Shown here piece by piece: positions 12,090 to 25,509 of a stretch of 64,000 nucleotides of DNA. This DNA is from Spirodela intermedia (Eukaryota > Streptophyta > Magnoliopsida > Alismatales > Araceae): the NCBI GenBank assembly GCA_902729315.2, contig LR746269.1:5239501-5303500 (forward strand). The letters run 5' to 3'. Both the position numbers and the translations under genes were made by a program. Position 1 is the stretch's first letter. Each line of letters opens with the position of its first letter. Under the pieces are notes generated by a model. It saw only the letters and a list, made by a program, of their open reading frames with translations. It ran no database searches and was not told the DNA's origin.

Positions 12090-12917
12090 CCTAGAAAATG
12101 TGTAGTCGGATTGTTAATCCAACCAGATTTTGACTAGGTTACTCTACAATTGTAGTTAGACATAACATGAGTTTTTCCTATGTTTTTCTTTGATCTTTGT
12201 ACCATTTAGGATACATCATTGTCTATAAAAGACCTTTTGGCATGTGGAGACTGTTTTGGGATGCCTAACATATCAGATATCATGGAGAAGATCTTCATTT
12301 CTCTTTCTTCAGATTTCATTTGCCTTTTCGATAGGTTGACACATTTCTCTCTCCTCTAGTTTCCTAGAAGATAATAAGTTGACACATTTTCTCTCCATTT
12401 TATATTTTGATTTTTCTTTGGATAAGTTGACATATTAGTAGACACTTTCTTCTTTTTCCTTTTCATCTGTTTTTGAAATTATATTATTTTGTTTTGAAAC
12501 TAATTTTTTGTTGAGTAATCTTTTTTGTGATAATTTTCTTCACTATATTATGCCCGAAAATATAATGCAACAATGAATATACAAGACCTAATAACAATAG
12601 TGAAAGAATGACATATTTATGAATAATTTATAGATTTTTAATTTTTTTTGCCAAGATTAAAATCTCTAATCCTACAATCTTCCCTTTTGATGTTAACAAA
12701 ATCTTTGGATAAAATTACTCAATCATAGGTGTTTGAAAGATTTAAGATATTATCATGAAAATCTCTATGAAATGATAAATTTATTAACATTATTATTTCG
12801 TTTCAACAAGTAATCTAATGTATGACTATTTTCTAGAAAAGGAGAACAAATATTCTATATGTTTTTTATTGATTCAAAAGATGCATATAGAGAATATATA
12901 TATATATATATAACACT

Positions 12918-13011
<94 letters not shown>

Positions 13012-13040
13012 GTGTTCAAAGTCAATAAATAATTTTTATA
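12090..13040. other. AT-rich spacer ending in a long (GA)n microsatellite
   Basis: No gene is visible. A TA-dinucleotide run at about 12,895-12,912 is followed by an 88-bp pure (GA)44 tract at 12,921-13,008. The same unit occurs inverted at 14,540-14,737 with a 24-bp tract, and in the right arm at 55,500-55,700 with a 44-bp tract. Confidence 0.7.
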
Positions 13041-15983
13041 GCTTCTAGTTTCGTATAAAATCACATAATTACCCAAAAATTTACGTTAATCAACTGAAAA
13101 CCACTTTTCACACTTTAATGCAAATATAAATCTATTTATCATGAGTTAAGGCTAAAACTATATTATTTAATAATTATTACTCATGATAATGAAGACTTAT
13201 CAATACCAGAGGCCCATCATAATGACAAGTAGGGGTAAATGGCGATCGTTGGCAGTGGGTGAAGACAGAAGGGTGGTGGGATTAGGCAGTGGAGGATGAT
13301 GGACACTGGCGACTAGCGGCGACATTAGTGATGGATTGCCTAGCTAAAGACAGCGAAGGGTAGAAGGGGCGTAAAGTCAGAAAGGCACCAGCTTGGGATG
13401 GGCAGCAGCAGAAATAGGACGGAGGAAGCTGCTGAAGAATAGTGGAAGGTGGATGCGAATGGATTTCAGCCTTCAAGGCCTCTCCTTCACACTCCGTAAA
13501 CAGCTGACCCTTATAGCCTCTCCTTCACAAAGCATAGATAGTTGGCCCTCACGGCTCTCCTACACAGAGCAAAGTAGGCAAATTCCCTAAATTCTTCTCT
13601 ATGCTCGATTTAGGATTACAATAGTATTTATAAGAGTTCAGAAATCAAAATAAAGAAATAAAAAATAAAAGGAACCAATAATAAAAGAAATCATTCATAA
13701 ATGGGCTTAGGTCAGTGCGTTGTCGACATGGTCGTATGTTCTCACTCCTTTGATGTGAGAAAGCTTTTTTCAAAGGGGATAAATAATCTAAACTCTAGGA
13801 CACACCAATAGGAAAGGGAATGGCCCTGCCATCTCTTAACACGGCTTTCATACAACCCGTTTTATGGGGAAGAGTCATCAATGGCTTGTTCCTACCTTGC
13901 ACCTCACAAATGAACATGATAAATACCCCTCCATCTTGATGAGATGCTTTGACGAGCACAAGAACACAATACATGTCTCTTAACCAACGGTTACAAGTCG
14001 TGTTACCTATTCTCCCTAGAAGATTTGTTTGATGGCAAATGTTCTCGTTGTGGGGCCCTTTTTTTTTCTATAGGAATGTGACAATAGAAACCACACCTGT
14101 TGGTCACATGTGTTGGGTCAATGAACATACAAGTTAAAGGATAACCTCATCTGCTACAGCAGCCCACTATCAAGTGTCCTTCTGCCAACGTTTCGCAAGT
14201 CCCCACCAAATAGTCCATGTTTAAAGCCAACCTAGATATTCGTTAAAAAATTAGCCAAAGTTCATTTTCAATAGATTTTTGTGGAACTATCTCAGATATT
14301 TAAGTTTATCAGACATGTGAACTACTAGTAATGGTCTTCTTGACAAGTCAATATTGAATCTACTGTCGGGTCAATTCAAGTAAAGGTTGTTGAGGTCATT
14401 GTCATTACGTTATGTTTAATAAATTTGTATTTTCGCTATATGATTGAATTAGAAGGTTACATCACAATCAGGAACATTGAAACTAATCAATTCATTCCTA
14501 TTGTGTATTCTAAGGGTATTCATTTCTTCATAGAAAGTAAACTAGAAGCTATAAAAACTATTCATTGGCTTTGAACACTAATATCTCTCTCTCTCTCTCT
14601 CTCTCTCGCTAGTGTTATATATATATATTCTCTATATGTATCTTTTGAATCCATAAAAAACATATGGAATATTTGTTCTCCTTTTCTAGAAAATAGTCAT
14701 ACATTAGATTACTTGTTGAAACGAAATAATAATGTTAATAAATATATCAATTATAATTCAATAAAACTTCCAAAAATAGTGGTAATTTTCCAAGTCGATC
14801 ACAGGGATGTAATATAATATCTGGTAATTATTTAGAAATTTTCTCAATAAATACGATTTTATATAAATTTTATACTAAAAAATGAAAAGGAAATATATTT
14901 AAAATTTATGAAAAAAAGAAAATAAGGGTGCGGACATCGAGATGATGTCAGAGCTTGGCAAATGCAAATCGAGTAAAAACAGAGTTCCACTTGATGATTC
15001 TTATGTAAGTGATTATAGATGATTTAATTAATTAAATTAATATTTGTAAAAGCCAGAAGAATCGTAATTGAACAAAATATATTTTAATAATTTAAAAACA
15101 TAAAAATTATCACTAAATGAAACATAAAGTAAATTGAAAGCAGGAAAATAGAGTTCCAACGTCACGACGGCGATGCGTCGGCGATGTACCAGAATCCTGA
15201 GCGTTCGAGAGGATCGTGATGTAGTGTCTATGGCCCCGAAGGCTCTCCTTGAACAAAGACGACGTGGACAATTTTTAGATCTTCTCGTGAAGTCTAGATA
15301 TTAATGAAATAGGTCATCGAGTCGTCTCCAACGACTGTCACCTAGTGGAGTAGAAAAACAACAACTTTGCGACTCTCTGGTGGCTGTCACCCGACAGAGA
15401 AGGGCTGGATGGAGGTGGGGCGCATGTCAGGGAGCTTCATCCTCAAGTCCGCACAACAAGAGGAGGCTCTTCATCGCATTTGGTACACTCTCAAGAGATA
15501 ACAACTCATCTCTCGACAGATCGTCCTCTTCCCAACGACGACTTATTCGTCAATCAATCGAAGATGATTTACTTGATGGATTCGCGATCTTTTTATCGCG
15601 AATCGTTCAGCAATTTTAATAGCAATGCTCTGCGAATTGTGTTGACAAGATTTTCGCCGATGATCTAACGATTCTCGTTGCTTAATCTTTCACTGGCGAT
15701 TTGCAGAAAAGTCACGATAATCAGATAAAAATATATGAATTTTGACTCTAGGAGGATTTGAATCCGCACCAGTCGCCCGCCTCTTCTGAGGTGTGGGTTT
15801 AGTCCCACATCAGTTGTGCGCCGATTTTTTGAGTGAATATATAGTAATGTTAGCTTTTTAAAGAAAGTCCCTTCTCTCGCATGTACGACCTACTCCTTAA
15901 CCCACAGTTGGCTGGCCACCGGTGACGTGGAAGGGGAGTGGCGCACACGTGTCCCTATCGGTCCAAGCCAAGCCGCTTGAGCC
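13041..15983. mobile_element. Rearranged block: LTR 3' end, inverted 1.36-kb segment, inverted TC tract, then LTR 5' part
   Basis: 13,041-13,201 is the last ~160 bp of the recurrent LTR, ending ...GAAGACTTATCA. 13,202-14,560 matches right-arm 54,145-55,505 in the SAME orientation, although everything around it is mirrored. 14,540-14,737 is an inverted copy of 12,780-13,040. 14,738-15,983 is the LTR from about position 110 to 1,450. The LTR halves are therefore in permuted order (3' before 5'). The right arm has no LTR here. A USE+TATA pair of the LTR is at 15,802-15,844. Confidence 0.75.
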
Positions 15984-17136
15984 ACTAATATCATTGGCTT
16001 TGAATTGGAAGCTATAAAAACTATTCATTGGCTTGTTTTGTCCCATAGTTGAGTCTCTATATTTCTCTTTGTTGTGAGTCATGGATGAGGCTGGCGTCTC
16101 AGCGTCTCTATCACTAGATACTATAGCTGGCTGTGTTCTATATATTATATACTCAGTTGTTTCTCACAAGCTAAGTCACTATTCATCTCTCTTCCTCACA
16201 CTCTCTTCTCTTGTCATTAGCAATTGTTCACTCTGTCTCCTCTACTATTGTAATCATCGTCGACACTATTCATGCGGGGTTCTACCAAATCCTTCCTTCC
16301 CCATCATTCACTATCGATGCCACCGTCTACCGACATTATTGTCATCTGCCTCTGGCATCTGCCACCACCTTTGCTGTCCCCCGCCCTTTCTCTCACTGCC
16401 CACTGATCCTCTTGTTTTGCTTGTCCACTCTTTTACTGCTTGTTGCTTCACCCCTATCGAGTATACTTTATTTCCAGCCTGCCAACTAGGGTTAATCCTT
16501 AATTGGTTTGGATTTCGGATCTGATCAGTTCTATTTCTGCTCGGGCCCAACCTACTCGACCACCTGGTTTGAGCCAATGCACAATTCCAGTCTGAACCAT
16601 CTCGGACTATTTGAGTTGCGCCAGGCCGTCTTGCTGGTTCGAACTATTCTGCAGCTTGGTTTGTTCCAATCCACTTCATCTAGTTCAAACTCGTCCACCC
16701 AACCGTTAGGCCAGTGCAATCAACAGAAAACAACAATGGTCAATGGTGAATTTTCGTCAACGGTCAACAACAAGTCAACTATTCATAACTAGCACCCAGC
16801 TTCAACCTATGTTCCTCCACCAGTTAGTCCTATTATGACAACATGATTATCTCTAAACTCTCTTCCTTTTATATTTCAGCTCTTTATTCATTCAGTATAT
16901 TTTCTTGTGGCATTGCTGTTGAGTGATCAACTTTCACTTATAGCTAGCGGTGAGAGTATAGAGACAACCCACCTGATTCTCTTCCACAAGGCTACTTAAG
17001 CATCAGTCAATCATCCTACGTTGCACGTGGTTAGTAGTGGGAGCTATACCATCCCTTGTGATAGCTATTGTTTGGTCCATGTTCTCTCTCTCTCTCCCTC
17101 TCTCTATCATAAGGGGACGAAGAGTGGTGTTGGGCC
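15984..17136. other. CT-rich non-coding DNA upstream of the CCR-like pseudogene
   Basis: 15,984-16,033 repeats the ATTGGCTTTGAA/AGCTATAAAAACTATTCATT motif found beside the TC tracts. 16,034-16,900 is pyrimidine-rich; its long open frames are low-complexity and lack family resemblance. 16,930-17,136 corresponds to the promoter position of the pseudogene and includes a CT-rich run near 17,082-17,107. The mirror is about 52,790-53,890. Confidence 0.4.
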
Positions 17137-18678
17137 ATGGTGGAGGAGAGAAGGGTTTGTGTGACAGGGGTGGGGGGCTTCATTGCCTCTAGCTGGTAAA
17201 ACTGCTCCTATCTAAGCGCTTCACAGTCCATGGAATAGTGAGAGACCCAAGTAGGGAGGTCCCTCTAGTCCTTGGTGGCTTCCTACGTTGTCTTCTTGCC
17301 AATTTATGTGATTCTTCTGGCTTCTAGTTTTAGAGGGCAACACATTCTTCTCTTGTTCATTAAGTTTAAGTAATATTAACCTTCGACTTAAGGAACTTTT
17401 TGCCAACCTCCACTTAAGGTCTATGTCGTCCTTATCTTCATCTCTCTTGCAAAATGAGCCTTTTTACAAACCTTTTGAAATATGTCTTTGGATTTCTTTT
17501 AATCAAGCCAGTGAAAAAAGAAAGTTATTGACTCAAGAGTTCTCTAAGGGTTTTGTACTCATCTTTAGGCGAGGTGAAGAATGCCCACTTGAAGAGAATG
17601 GAAAACTCGGGGAACCTTAAACTTTTCAAAGTAGATACACTTGACTATGAATATTGGTGCTCACCATTGTAGGATACAAAAGAGTTTTCCATGCAGCCTG
17701 TTCGGTCCCTATGGTGAAAGAACCAGACCCCAAGGAACAATTGCTCAAGTTAGATTATTTTTTTTTGTTGTTCACACTCATAGCTAAGAAATTTTCAGTG
17801 TCAAATAATTTTTTAGGCATGCAAATCATTACTGGTGAGTATGATGGTGCTGCATGTAGATTGAGCATTTTCTTTCTTGAATTATCTTTCCTGACCTTCA
17901 CTCTGTTGAACTAAGAAAATTTTAGTGTTAGATAATTTTCCAAGCATGCAAACCATTCTTGGTGGGTATGATGGTTTTGCACCTCTTTTTCTTCTAAAAT
18001 TCCTTTTTCTTTCTTGTAAGCAAGCTTTCTTGATTGTAGCGATCACAAAAAAGGTAACTTTTTTGTTGAATGAGAGTTATTGTTGTACTTCATTTTTTCA
18101 TATTGATACAATGTTAAGCAATCAGATTTTGTGTGGAACATATATGTTTGATATACTGTTGACATAGAAGGCTATGCCTCAGTGAGGAACACCAAGATTA
18201 ATCAACTTTTTGTAACAATTTATTTAATCATCTATCCTACCTCTAGAGTATCATGTAGACATTTGAGGGATTGCCTTGATGGTTCATGAATAATGTCAAA
18301 CTTCTTGACCTTTACAAGTAAAATGTCCAACCTTTTTACTGGTGAGAAAAGCCATCCCATGAATCAAAAAGGTTGGGGAAGGTTGGGCATTTGAGGGATT
18401 GCCTTGATCTCTCACTTAATCTTTCTTCTTGCTATTGCAGGTAGAAATGATCTACCCCATGGTTGATGGTATGCTTAATGTGTTCAAAGCATCTTCCAAG
18501 GCAAACGTTAGACAAGTTGTCATGGTTTCATCTCTTGCTGTCATCCTTAAAAATAAGATCATCGACCCAAATTGCTCATTTGGTAAGATAATAAATGAGG
18601 ATAGTTAGTCTAATGAGGTATTTTGTAGGAACAAGAAGGTAAGTTATGATGCAATCAACCTTGCTACATAACCTCTGA

Positions 18679-21600
18679 GGAGAAGCACTAAAGCCTTTAG
18701 TTTATTTGTTTAATTAGGTTCCAACTAAGACAACTGTTAAAACTCCTTATGAGTTTTGGAGGATAATAAACCTACCTTAAAATATTTGTATATTTGGGGT
18801 TGTCTAGTCGAGGCAAGACTTTACAGACCTAATGAAAGGAAACTTAACTCTAAATAGTTAGTTGTTACTTTGTTGGATACCCAAAAAGGTCTAGGGGGTA
18901 TAAGTTTTATAATCCCACTACTAAAATTATTTTTGAGACAAACTATTTGCTTCTTTGAGGATGTTGAGTTTACAGGGGGAGATAAGATTAGAGACATTGA
19001 TTTTGAAGAAGAATATGTAAATATTCTTTCTATTGTTATTGACAATGATCTTGATGACATTATCTTGACTAACATTGATCAAAAAGTAATTTCAGATCAA
19101 AATCATATCATCATACCTCCTATTTCAGAAGAACAAACTCAACATATTTAAGAACTAGTGCCACTAAGAAGATCTACTAGAGAGAGGATGAATATGATTT
19201 CGGATGAATATATTATATTTCTTTTAGAACATGAGGCTAACATCAGAGTGATGGAAGATGATCCTAGCAACTTCCATCAAGACATTCAAAGTTTTAATTC
19301 TAATAATTGGATCAGTGCTATGAATGAGGAGATTAAATCTATAAAGGACAATGACATATGTGATCTTGTCTCATTACCCGAAGGCACGAAGCCTATTAGT
19401 TGTAAATAGATATTTAAAATCAAAAAAGATTTGAAGGGTAATTTAGAAAGATATAAAGCTCGTCTTGTCGCTAAGGGATTCACTCAAAGAGAAGGCATTG
19501 ATTATATAGAGACTTTCTCTCATGTTTCATCGAAAGACTCTTTTAGAGTAATAATGGCACTAGTAGCTCATTTTGATCTTGAGTTGCATTAGATGGATGT
19601 AAAGACTACATTTCTCCATTGTGATATTGATGAAATGATATATATGATGTAACTAGAAAACTATCTAGAGATCCAAAGAAAATGATTTACAAATTAAAGA
19701 AGTCCATCTATAGGTTAAAATAAGCTTCTCATTAATGGTATCACAATTTCATCAAGTTATCATCTCATATAGCTTTGAGATGAATATAACTAATGAATGT
19801 GTATATTATAAGTTTAGTAGGAGTAACATATATTTCTTGTTTTATATGTCCATGACATATTACTTGCCAACAATAATATAGGCTTACTTTATGACACTAA
19901 AAGATTTTTGTCAAGGAAATTTGAGATAAAGGATCTCGATGAAGCCTCTTATGTATTGAGTATTGAGATATACCAAGATTGACCTTGAAATATCTTACAA
20001 TTGTCACAAAAGAGCTATATCAAGAAAGTTCTTGTGAGATTTGGTATGCAAAGATGTAATTCTTATGATACCCCTATTGTTAAAGTAGACTAGTTTAATC
20101 TCAGTCAGTGCCCTAAGAATGATTATGAGGCTAAAGAGATGCAGAAGATTCATTATGCATCAACCATATAACGTATTATGTATGCTTAAGTATGTACGCA
20201 TCTAGATATTATGTATGTAATTAGAGTACTGGGCAGATATTTAAGCAACTCTAGTGTGGATCATTAGAAAGAACTAAATAGGTTATGCTGTATTTACAAA
20301 AGACAAAGAACTATATGCTCACATATAGGAAATCAGATCATTTGGAGATCATCAGATATTCAGGTTATGATTTTGTTAGATGCACTAATAGCAAATGATC
20401 TACTACGGGCAATATCTATCTACTAACTAAATGAACTATATCATAGAAGAGTGTTAAGTAGATACTCATAGCTTTTTTTACTATGATAGTAGAGTTTATA
20501 ACATGCTATAAGGTATCAAATCATGAAATTTGATTAGAGAATTTTGTCATAGGTTTATAAATTCTAAATAGAATTGAAAGACCGCTAAAATTATTTTGTG
20601 ATAATAAATCAATCATTATGTTTTCTAATAATAATAAGAGCTTGACAAAGTCTAAATATATATATACATTAAGTTCTTAGTTATTAAGTGATGTGACTTA
20701 GTTGTTGTATAGTAAATAATAAAAATTGAAAAATTATTAAATTAAAAAATACCAATTTTTAGATATTTAGAAGTATTTTTGAATAAATATACCAATTATA
20801 ATTTAATAAAAGTTTCAAAAATAGTAAGAATTTTCTAGGTTGATCATAGAAATATAATATAATATTGAGTAATTTTTTAGAATTTTCCTCAAAGAATAAG
20901 ATTTTTTTATGAATTTTAGATTAAAAAATAAAAATAAAATATATTTAAAATTTATGAAAAAAGAAAATTAGGTTACAGACATCAGGATGACGTTAGTGCC
21001 TGACAAACGTGAATTGAGCAAAAATAGAGTTTCACTAGTGATTATTTATATAAGTAATTATAGAGAATTTAATAAATCAAATTAAGATATGTAAGAACTG
21101 AAAGAGTTGTAATTAAATGAAGAATAGTTTGGTAATAAAGTGAAAATTAAGTTAAACGCATGAAAATAGAGTTTCGACATCATAGTCGTGATGTGTCGGT
21201 GATGTATTAAAATTCTAAGTGTTCGGAAGGATTTTTGTGTAGTGTCCACGGCCTTGAAGGCTTTTCTTAAACAAAGATGACATGAATAATCTCTATATTT
21301 TTTTGTGAAATTTAGGGAACAACAAAATGAGTACTTAAATCATCTTCGACATTTGTCACTCGGTAAAGTAGAAAAATGGTAACTTTGCAGCTCTCCGGCA
21401 ACTATTACCTTACAAAGAGGAGTTGGATAGAAGTGAGGTACATGTCAAATAGCTTCATCTTAGGTTCTGCACAACAAGAGGAGGTTTTTCATCACATCTG
21501 GTACACTCTCAAGAGGTAGAGACTCATCTCTCGACGAATCGTCCTCTTCCTAATGATAGCTTGTTCATTGATCAATTGAAGATACTTGATGGATTCACGA

Positions 21601-23236
21601 TCTTTCTATCGTGATTTGTTCAATAATTTTAGTAATAATATTTTATAAATTGCGTCGACGAGTTTTTCGTCAATGATCGAGTAACTCTAACGGCTTAATC
21701 TTTTACTGGTGATTTGCAAGAAAGTTACGATTTAATTAGATAAAAATACGAGTTTTGACTCTAGTAAGATTCAAACCCACATCGGTCGCCTGTCTATATG
21801 AGAGAGATAAAAATAAGTACGCAAATATTCTTATAAAGTGATGTCATCATAGTATATCTTTGTTATAATTAAGAGATATGTTAAGTATTTAAATAATCAA
21901 ACTATTTCAAAGAAGGTGTGATCATCGATTTAGTCCCACATCAGTTGTCTACTGAAATTTTGAGTGAATATATAGTACTATTAGATTTAGAAGCAATGAG
22001 TCCCTTTCTCACATGTATGACCACTCTTTACCCCACAACCAGTTGGTCACTAGTGGTGTGGAAGGGGAGTGACACTCATGTGCCCTCATTGGTCCATAGC
22101 TGCTTGAGCTCCTACTTGTAGCTTCACCCCAACTATGCTTCCGACTTGCTTGTGGTCTTGGTTGGCTAGTAGATTCCCCATTTTTCTATTTTCTCTTTCT
22201 TCATTTATCTCAAAAATAAGATTATAAAAATAAAATAAATTAGTATAAAATCACATAATTAGCCAAAAAATTACATTAATCAAATAAAAATCATTTTTCA
22301 TAAATTAACATAATTATAAGTCTATTTATTATGAGTTAAGTCTAAAACTATATTATTTATTAATTAATAACAAATGATAATAAATATTTATCATCAATTA
22401 AAGAGTTCAGAGTGATTAGATGTCTATTAAGCATATTGGGACAAATTATATGGTAGTAAATTCCCTTACTAAGGGATTGTCACCAAAGCTCTTTCATGAG
22501 TATGTTGCTCATATGGGTGTAATACCTCATGAGGATATGTAATTTTAGTGAGAGTTTGTATTTTGATTTTGATATAGTTATAGACATATACTTTGGCTAT
22601 TTCATGTATGAATAAAATTTATGATTATTTTCACTCTAAATGTGGTTATTTGATCTCCATTTGGAATAAAGAGGATTAAGTTGGAAATGTACATGTATGA
22701 GTCACACTTTATGTAATTTCCATGCTACACATCCGTACTTGATCTATGTCGTTCATTATAACGATATATGTGATTATTGTGGGTTCAGCCATGTGAAAAA
22801 TATGAACGAAAACTCCTTTAGTTTTATATTGATATAATGATGGACGAGATTGTTAGAGATGTCTTTGGTAATGATAGCAAAAATTTTGAGCTCATAAGGT
22901 CATAATGTATAATATTAAGTTATCATATATATTTTGTCCAAGTGAGAGATTGTTGTAATTAATCTCAATATGGATAGTTATACATATGAATTGTATATTA
23001 TGATGCTATCATTGAATTAATTCCACTTAAAGTGATTCATTAGAGTTTAAGTATTTAGGATTATAGCCTCTCTTGTAAGTATAGACATAAATATAAATAT
23101 GTGTAGAAATCAGATCTTATTCTAATTTTATGATGGGCTAAATTAGAAAAAGACACCAAGAGGTTAACCACCTCTTGTCTATAAATAGGGTTCATGGTCC
23201 TTGAGTCGCACATTGTGAGTCTCTTAGAACATTTCA
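18679..23236 (+). mobile_element. Truncated Ty1/copia retrotransposon (integrase end, RT, RNase H, 3' LTR piece)
   Basis: Starting at 18,679 the frame reads GEALKPLVYLFN and TVKTPYEFW (integrase C-terminal region), then LDTQKGLGGISFI and CFFEDVEFTGGDKIRDIDFE, RRSTRERMNMISDEYI, NSNNWISAMNEEIKSIKDND and SLPEGTKPISC at the RT entrance. Further RT follows with many stops. The RT active site reads YVHD instead of YVDD in both arms, so it was dead before duplication. The RNase H tail (VNSLTKGLSPKLFHEYVAHM) resumes at 22,430 after a nested LTR. A polypurine-like AAGTGAGAGAT precedes a TGTTGTAATTAATC LTR start at 22,951; the LTR is cut at about 23,236. The 5' LTR, gag and protease are absent. Confidence 0.88.
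20689..22396 (+). mobile_element. Nested 1.7-kb LTR of the recurrent family inside the copia RNase H region
   Basis: It begins TGATGTGACTTAG and ends ATTTATCATCA. It interrupts copia coding sequence, so it inserted into the copia element. The flanks read ATTAA(G) before and ATTAA after, a probable 5-bp target duplication with one extra G. CpG sites are largely converted to TG/CA, so it is older than the solo LTR at 48.7 kb. A USE-like element (21,933-21,943) sits 25 bp before TATATAG (21,969). The mirror element is at 45,753-47,464, plus a partial copy at 44,732-45,480. Confidence 0.8.
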
Positions 23237-24085
23237 TTTACTGTTGAGATTTTCTTCGGCCCAAATTCCTCCATCCTTGAAGTAATTTACACAAGTTAGG
23301 TCATTATGCTAACTATGGTCGATAAGCACTCATATTCAAGTAGATTAGAAATTGATTAAATCTGAGAATAAATTTAGGCATATTATCTCCATCCTCTATT
23401 TAATTTTGAGTAAATTTTCTCAAGAGTATTTTAACAATGGTGAGAATTGAATTTGTCCTGAACCCATCTATGTCACAAAAAAGCTCTTAGGATCATTTTT
23501 TTTGTTATTTAGAGTTTTATGGGTTCTAATGGCGCCTTGTTTGCATCAATAGGGACATGACTGCTGTTAACGGACTGCCATGCATTGTACTTGGTTGATG
23601 TTAGGGATGTAGCTGATGTAGCACTTCATATCTATGAGAAGCCAAAGGCAAGTGGTAGATACATACGTTTCTCTCATGTGGTTAAGAACGTGTATTTGTC
23701 TGACAAATGTAAGAGCTTGTATCCAAACATGCAGTACCCAGATTGGTAAGTTTTTAATAAATTAATTGAGATATCCCTATACATATCCACAAGTCGTTAG
23801 TTTTCTTAGAATCCTCTAGTCAATGTACGGCTGTCTTCTGCTTGTAATTCCTCATTAAACGAGGAAGGTTGAGATGGAATGTGTAGGCAATCCTCATTAA
23901 TATACGATCCACCTCTCCGTTTACGCTACAATGGAAAAAAATGTAATAAACATGATAGAAAAATGTGCCGACAAAAACACCTTCAGGTTCGAACGAAATA
24001 ACTGCAGTGATTGGTAGATAAGAAAGGGGGAATATCTAAAATCTCGCAGAGCCACTGAGGGAGGAAGGTGGAGGGGGGGGAGGAC

Positions 24086-24202
24086 ATGGCCCTGGGAATG
24101 GAGAACGAGAAAAGGGTATGTTTGACTGGGGCAGGAGGCCTCGTTGCCTCATGACGGGTGAACCTGCTTCTCTCATTGCCTACGGCACAGTGAAAGACCC
24201 GA
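24086..24202 (+). pseudogene. Solitary CCR-like exon 1 relic
   Basis: An ATG at 24,086 opens MALGMENEKRVCLTGAGGLV followed by AS and a TGA where the family has Trp. The next bases are partly deleted and then resume with YGTVKDPS-like sequence ending CCGAG|GT-like at about 24,202. No other exon of this copy is found before gene A, so only the first exon and some promoter survive. The mirror is at 42,204-42,320. Confidence 0.8.
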
Positions 24203-25509
24203 GTAGAACGCCCCTTCTAGTCCTCTGCCCTAACTCTTTCCTTCTCTGTGTCAATGCCGCTGTTCTTGATCCACACTTTGTAGGGCGTGGTTCAAATCTG
24301 ATATATTTGTCGAAGTGTTAAGTTCAATTCGGGATTTTTTTGGGCTTTTATGAAAGTTTTGATTTCGCAAGATTATGTATGGATAACTGTGAGTAGACGT
24401 TGACCAACGATTTCTTGCTTATGAATCTTTGCCATCTCGCACTGTTAGATGTAAAGAAATATATCCATGCGTATAAAACGTTTTTCTGAGCATTTGAACT
24501 ACCATCTTGAGTATGAAAGCTTCGAGGACAAAGTACAAAGTTTTCTTGCATAAATGCTCTAAGATAATATGAAATTTTCTTGCCAAAAAAGGTGCTTTAA
24601 TGGTTCTTTCCATATATTTATTTTAATCCCATGAGCTTTATCATATAATGCGAGTTGACTTAAGAAACCCTCAATTTTCCTTAAATTTTTTTAAGACAAC
24701 TATAACCATTCAAAGCTACCACCACCTTCACACAGAACATTTGCCCCTTCCCCATCCAATTGTCACCCCCCAACCCACTCCTAGCTCCGAGCCCTTTCCC
24801 TATTCTCATTCCCCCATAGCCCTCCTAACAACACTCTCCCTTTGATATAACTCTTCCCCTTCTCTTGTCACCAAGCTATTGCCCAGTCTTACACCCTACA
24901 ACCCCCCTCTCTTTCCAACTATAGGTCTTGGCGAGTGTCCCCTTCACCATTTCATCTATGGGTAGTGGAGAAAATTCATACTACATGGCACTAATTATGT
25001 TACTCATTGATATTGCCTAAAGTTAAAATTTTATTTTACAAGTTGTTGTTATTTAATAATGTGATGAACCCAGTAGATTTCTGTTAATAATACCAATTTG
25101 TGATATGCATTCATGAGATGTCAATAAATGGTAATTTTCAAATTTTATATTTCTATTATTTAATTTATTTTAATATGTACAAATGTAAGATACTATAAAA
25201 ATTAAATAAAACAAGTGAAAAGTCAATCACGGAAAGTGTTTGAACCGAACAAACCGCAAAGGTTGATGGAATTTGAAGTTCAAACATGTAAATTTTTTAA
25301 CATAATGTTCTGTCAATATACGACCCATCCAAACAAGTATTTAACAAGTGGAAATAAAAGCACTCATCATTGGATAAGAACAAAAAATTTAATTAATTTG
25401 TTAGGTTCCGTCAAACGAACAGCAAAATATGAAAATAAATGATTCTATTTATGACAATAAAAATCCATACAGAGGATAAGTTCTCCCCCAACCCCAATGC
25501 GCCCGAGGA
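24203..25509. other. Upstream region of gene A
   Basis: This is AT-rich non-coding DNA, nearly identical to right-arm 40,897-42,203. A CCC/CTCC-rich stretch lies at 24,720-24,920. No motif strong enough to name as a promoter element was seen. The last ~70 bp before the ATG (from TCTATTTATGACAATAAAAA) are also shared with the spacer cassette at 33,676-33,745. Confidence 0.4.

Larger units (their letters stand above)
17137..23745 (+). pseudogene. CCR-like reductase pseudogene (left arm), interrupted by copia and LTR insertions; exon 4 lost
   Basis: Recognisable exons are exon 1 17,137-17,250 ([20 protein letters not shown] then a stop through frameshift), exon 2 17,569-17,734 (AHLKRMENSGNLKLFKVDTL then stop), exon 3 18,441-18,638 (VEMIYPMVDGMLNVFKASSK, VVMVSSLAVI, in-frame TAG) and exon 5 23,553-23,745 ([27 protein letters not shown]; an in-frame TGA near its start). 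Exon 5 keeps the family's exact 193-nt length and both splice sites. The exon-2 donor is AAG|GA instead of GT. Between exons 3 and 5 lies a truncated copia element with a nested LTR. Exon 4, still present in the right-arm copy, is missing, apparently by a deletion of about 0.7 kb near 23,236. It cannot encode a reductase. Confidence 0.9.

Noticed and set aside
12855-13076. Open frame with a long LSLSLS run (-)
   Set aside because: Produced by the (GA)44 microsatellite.
16081-16577. 147-codon (+) and 88-codon (-) frames in CT-rich DNA
   Set aside because: Low-complexity composition, no start context or splice support, and changed frame structure in the right arm.
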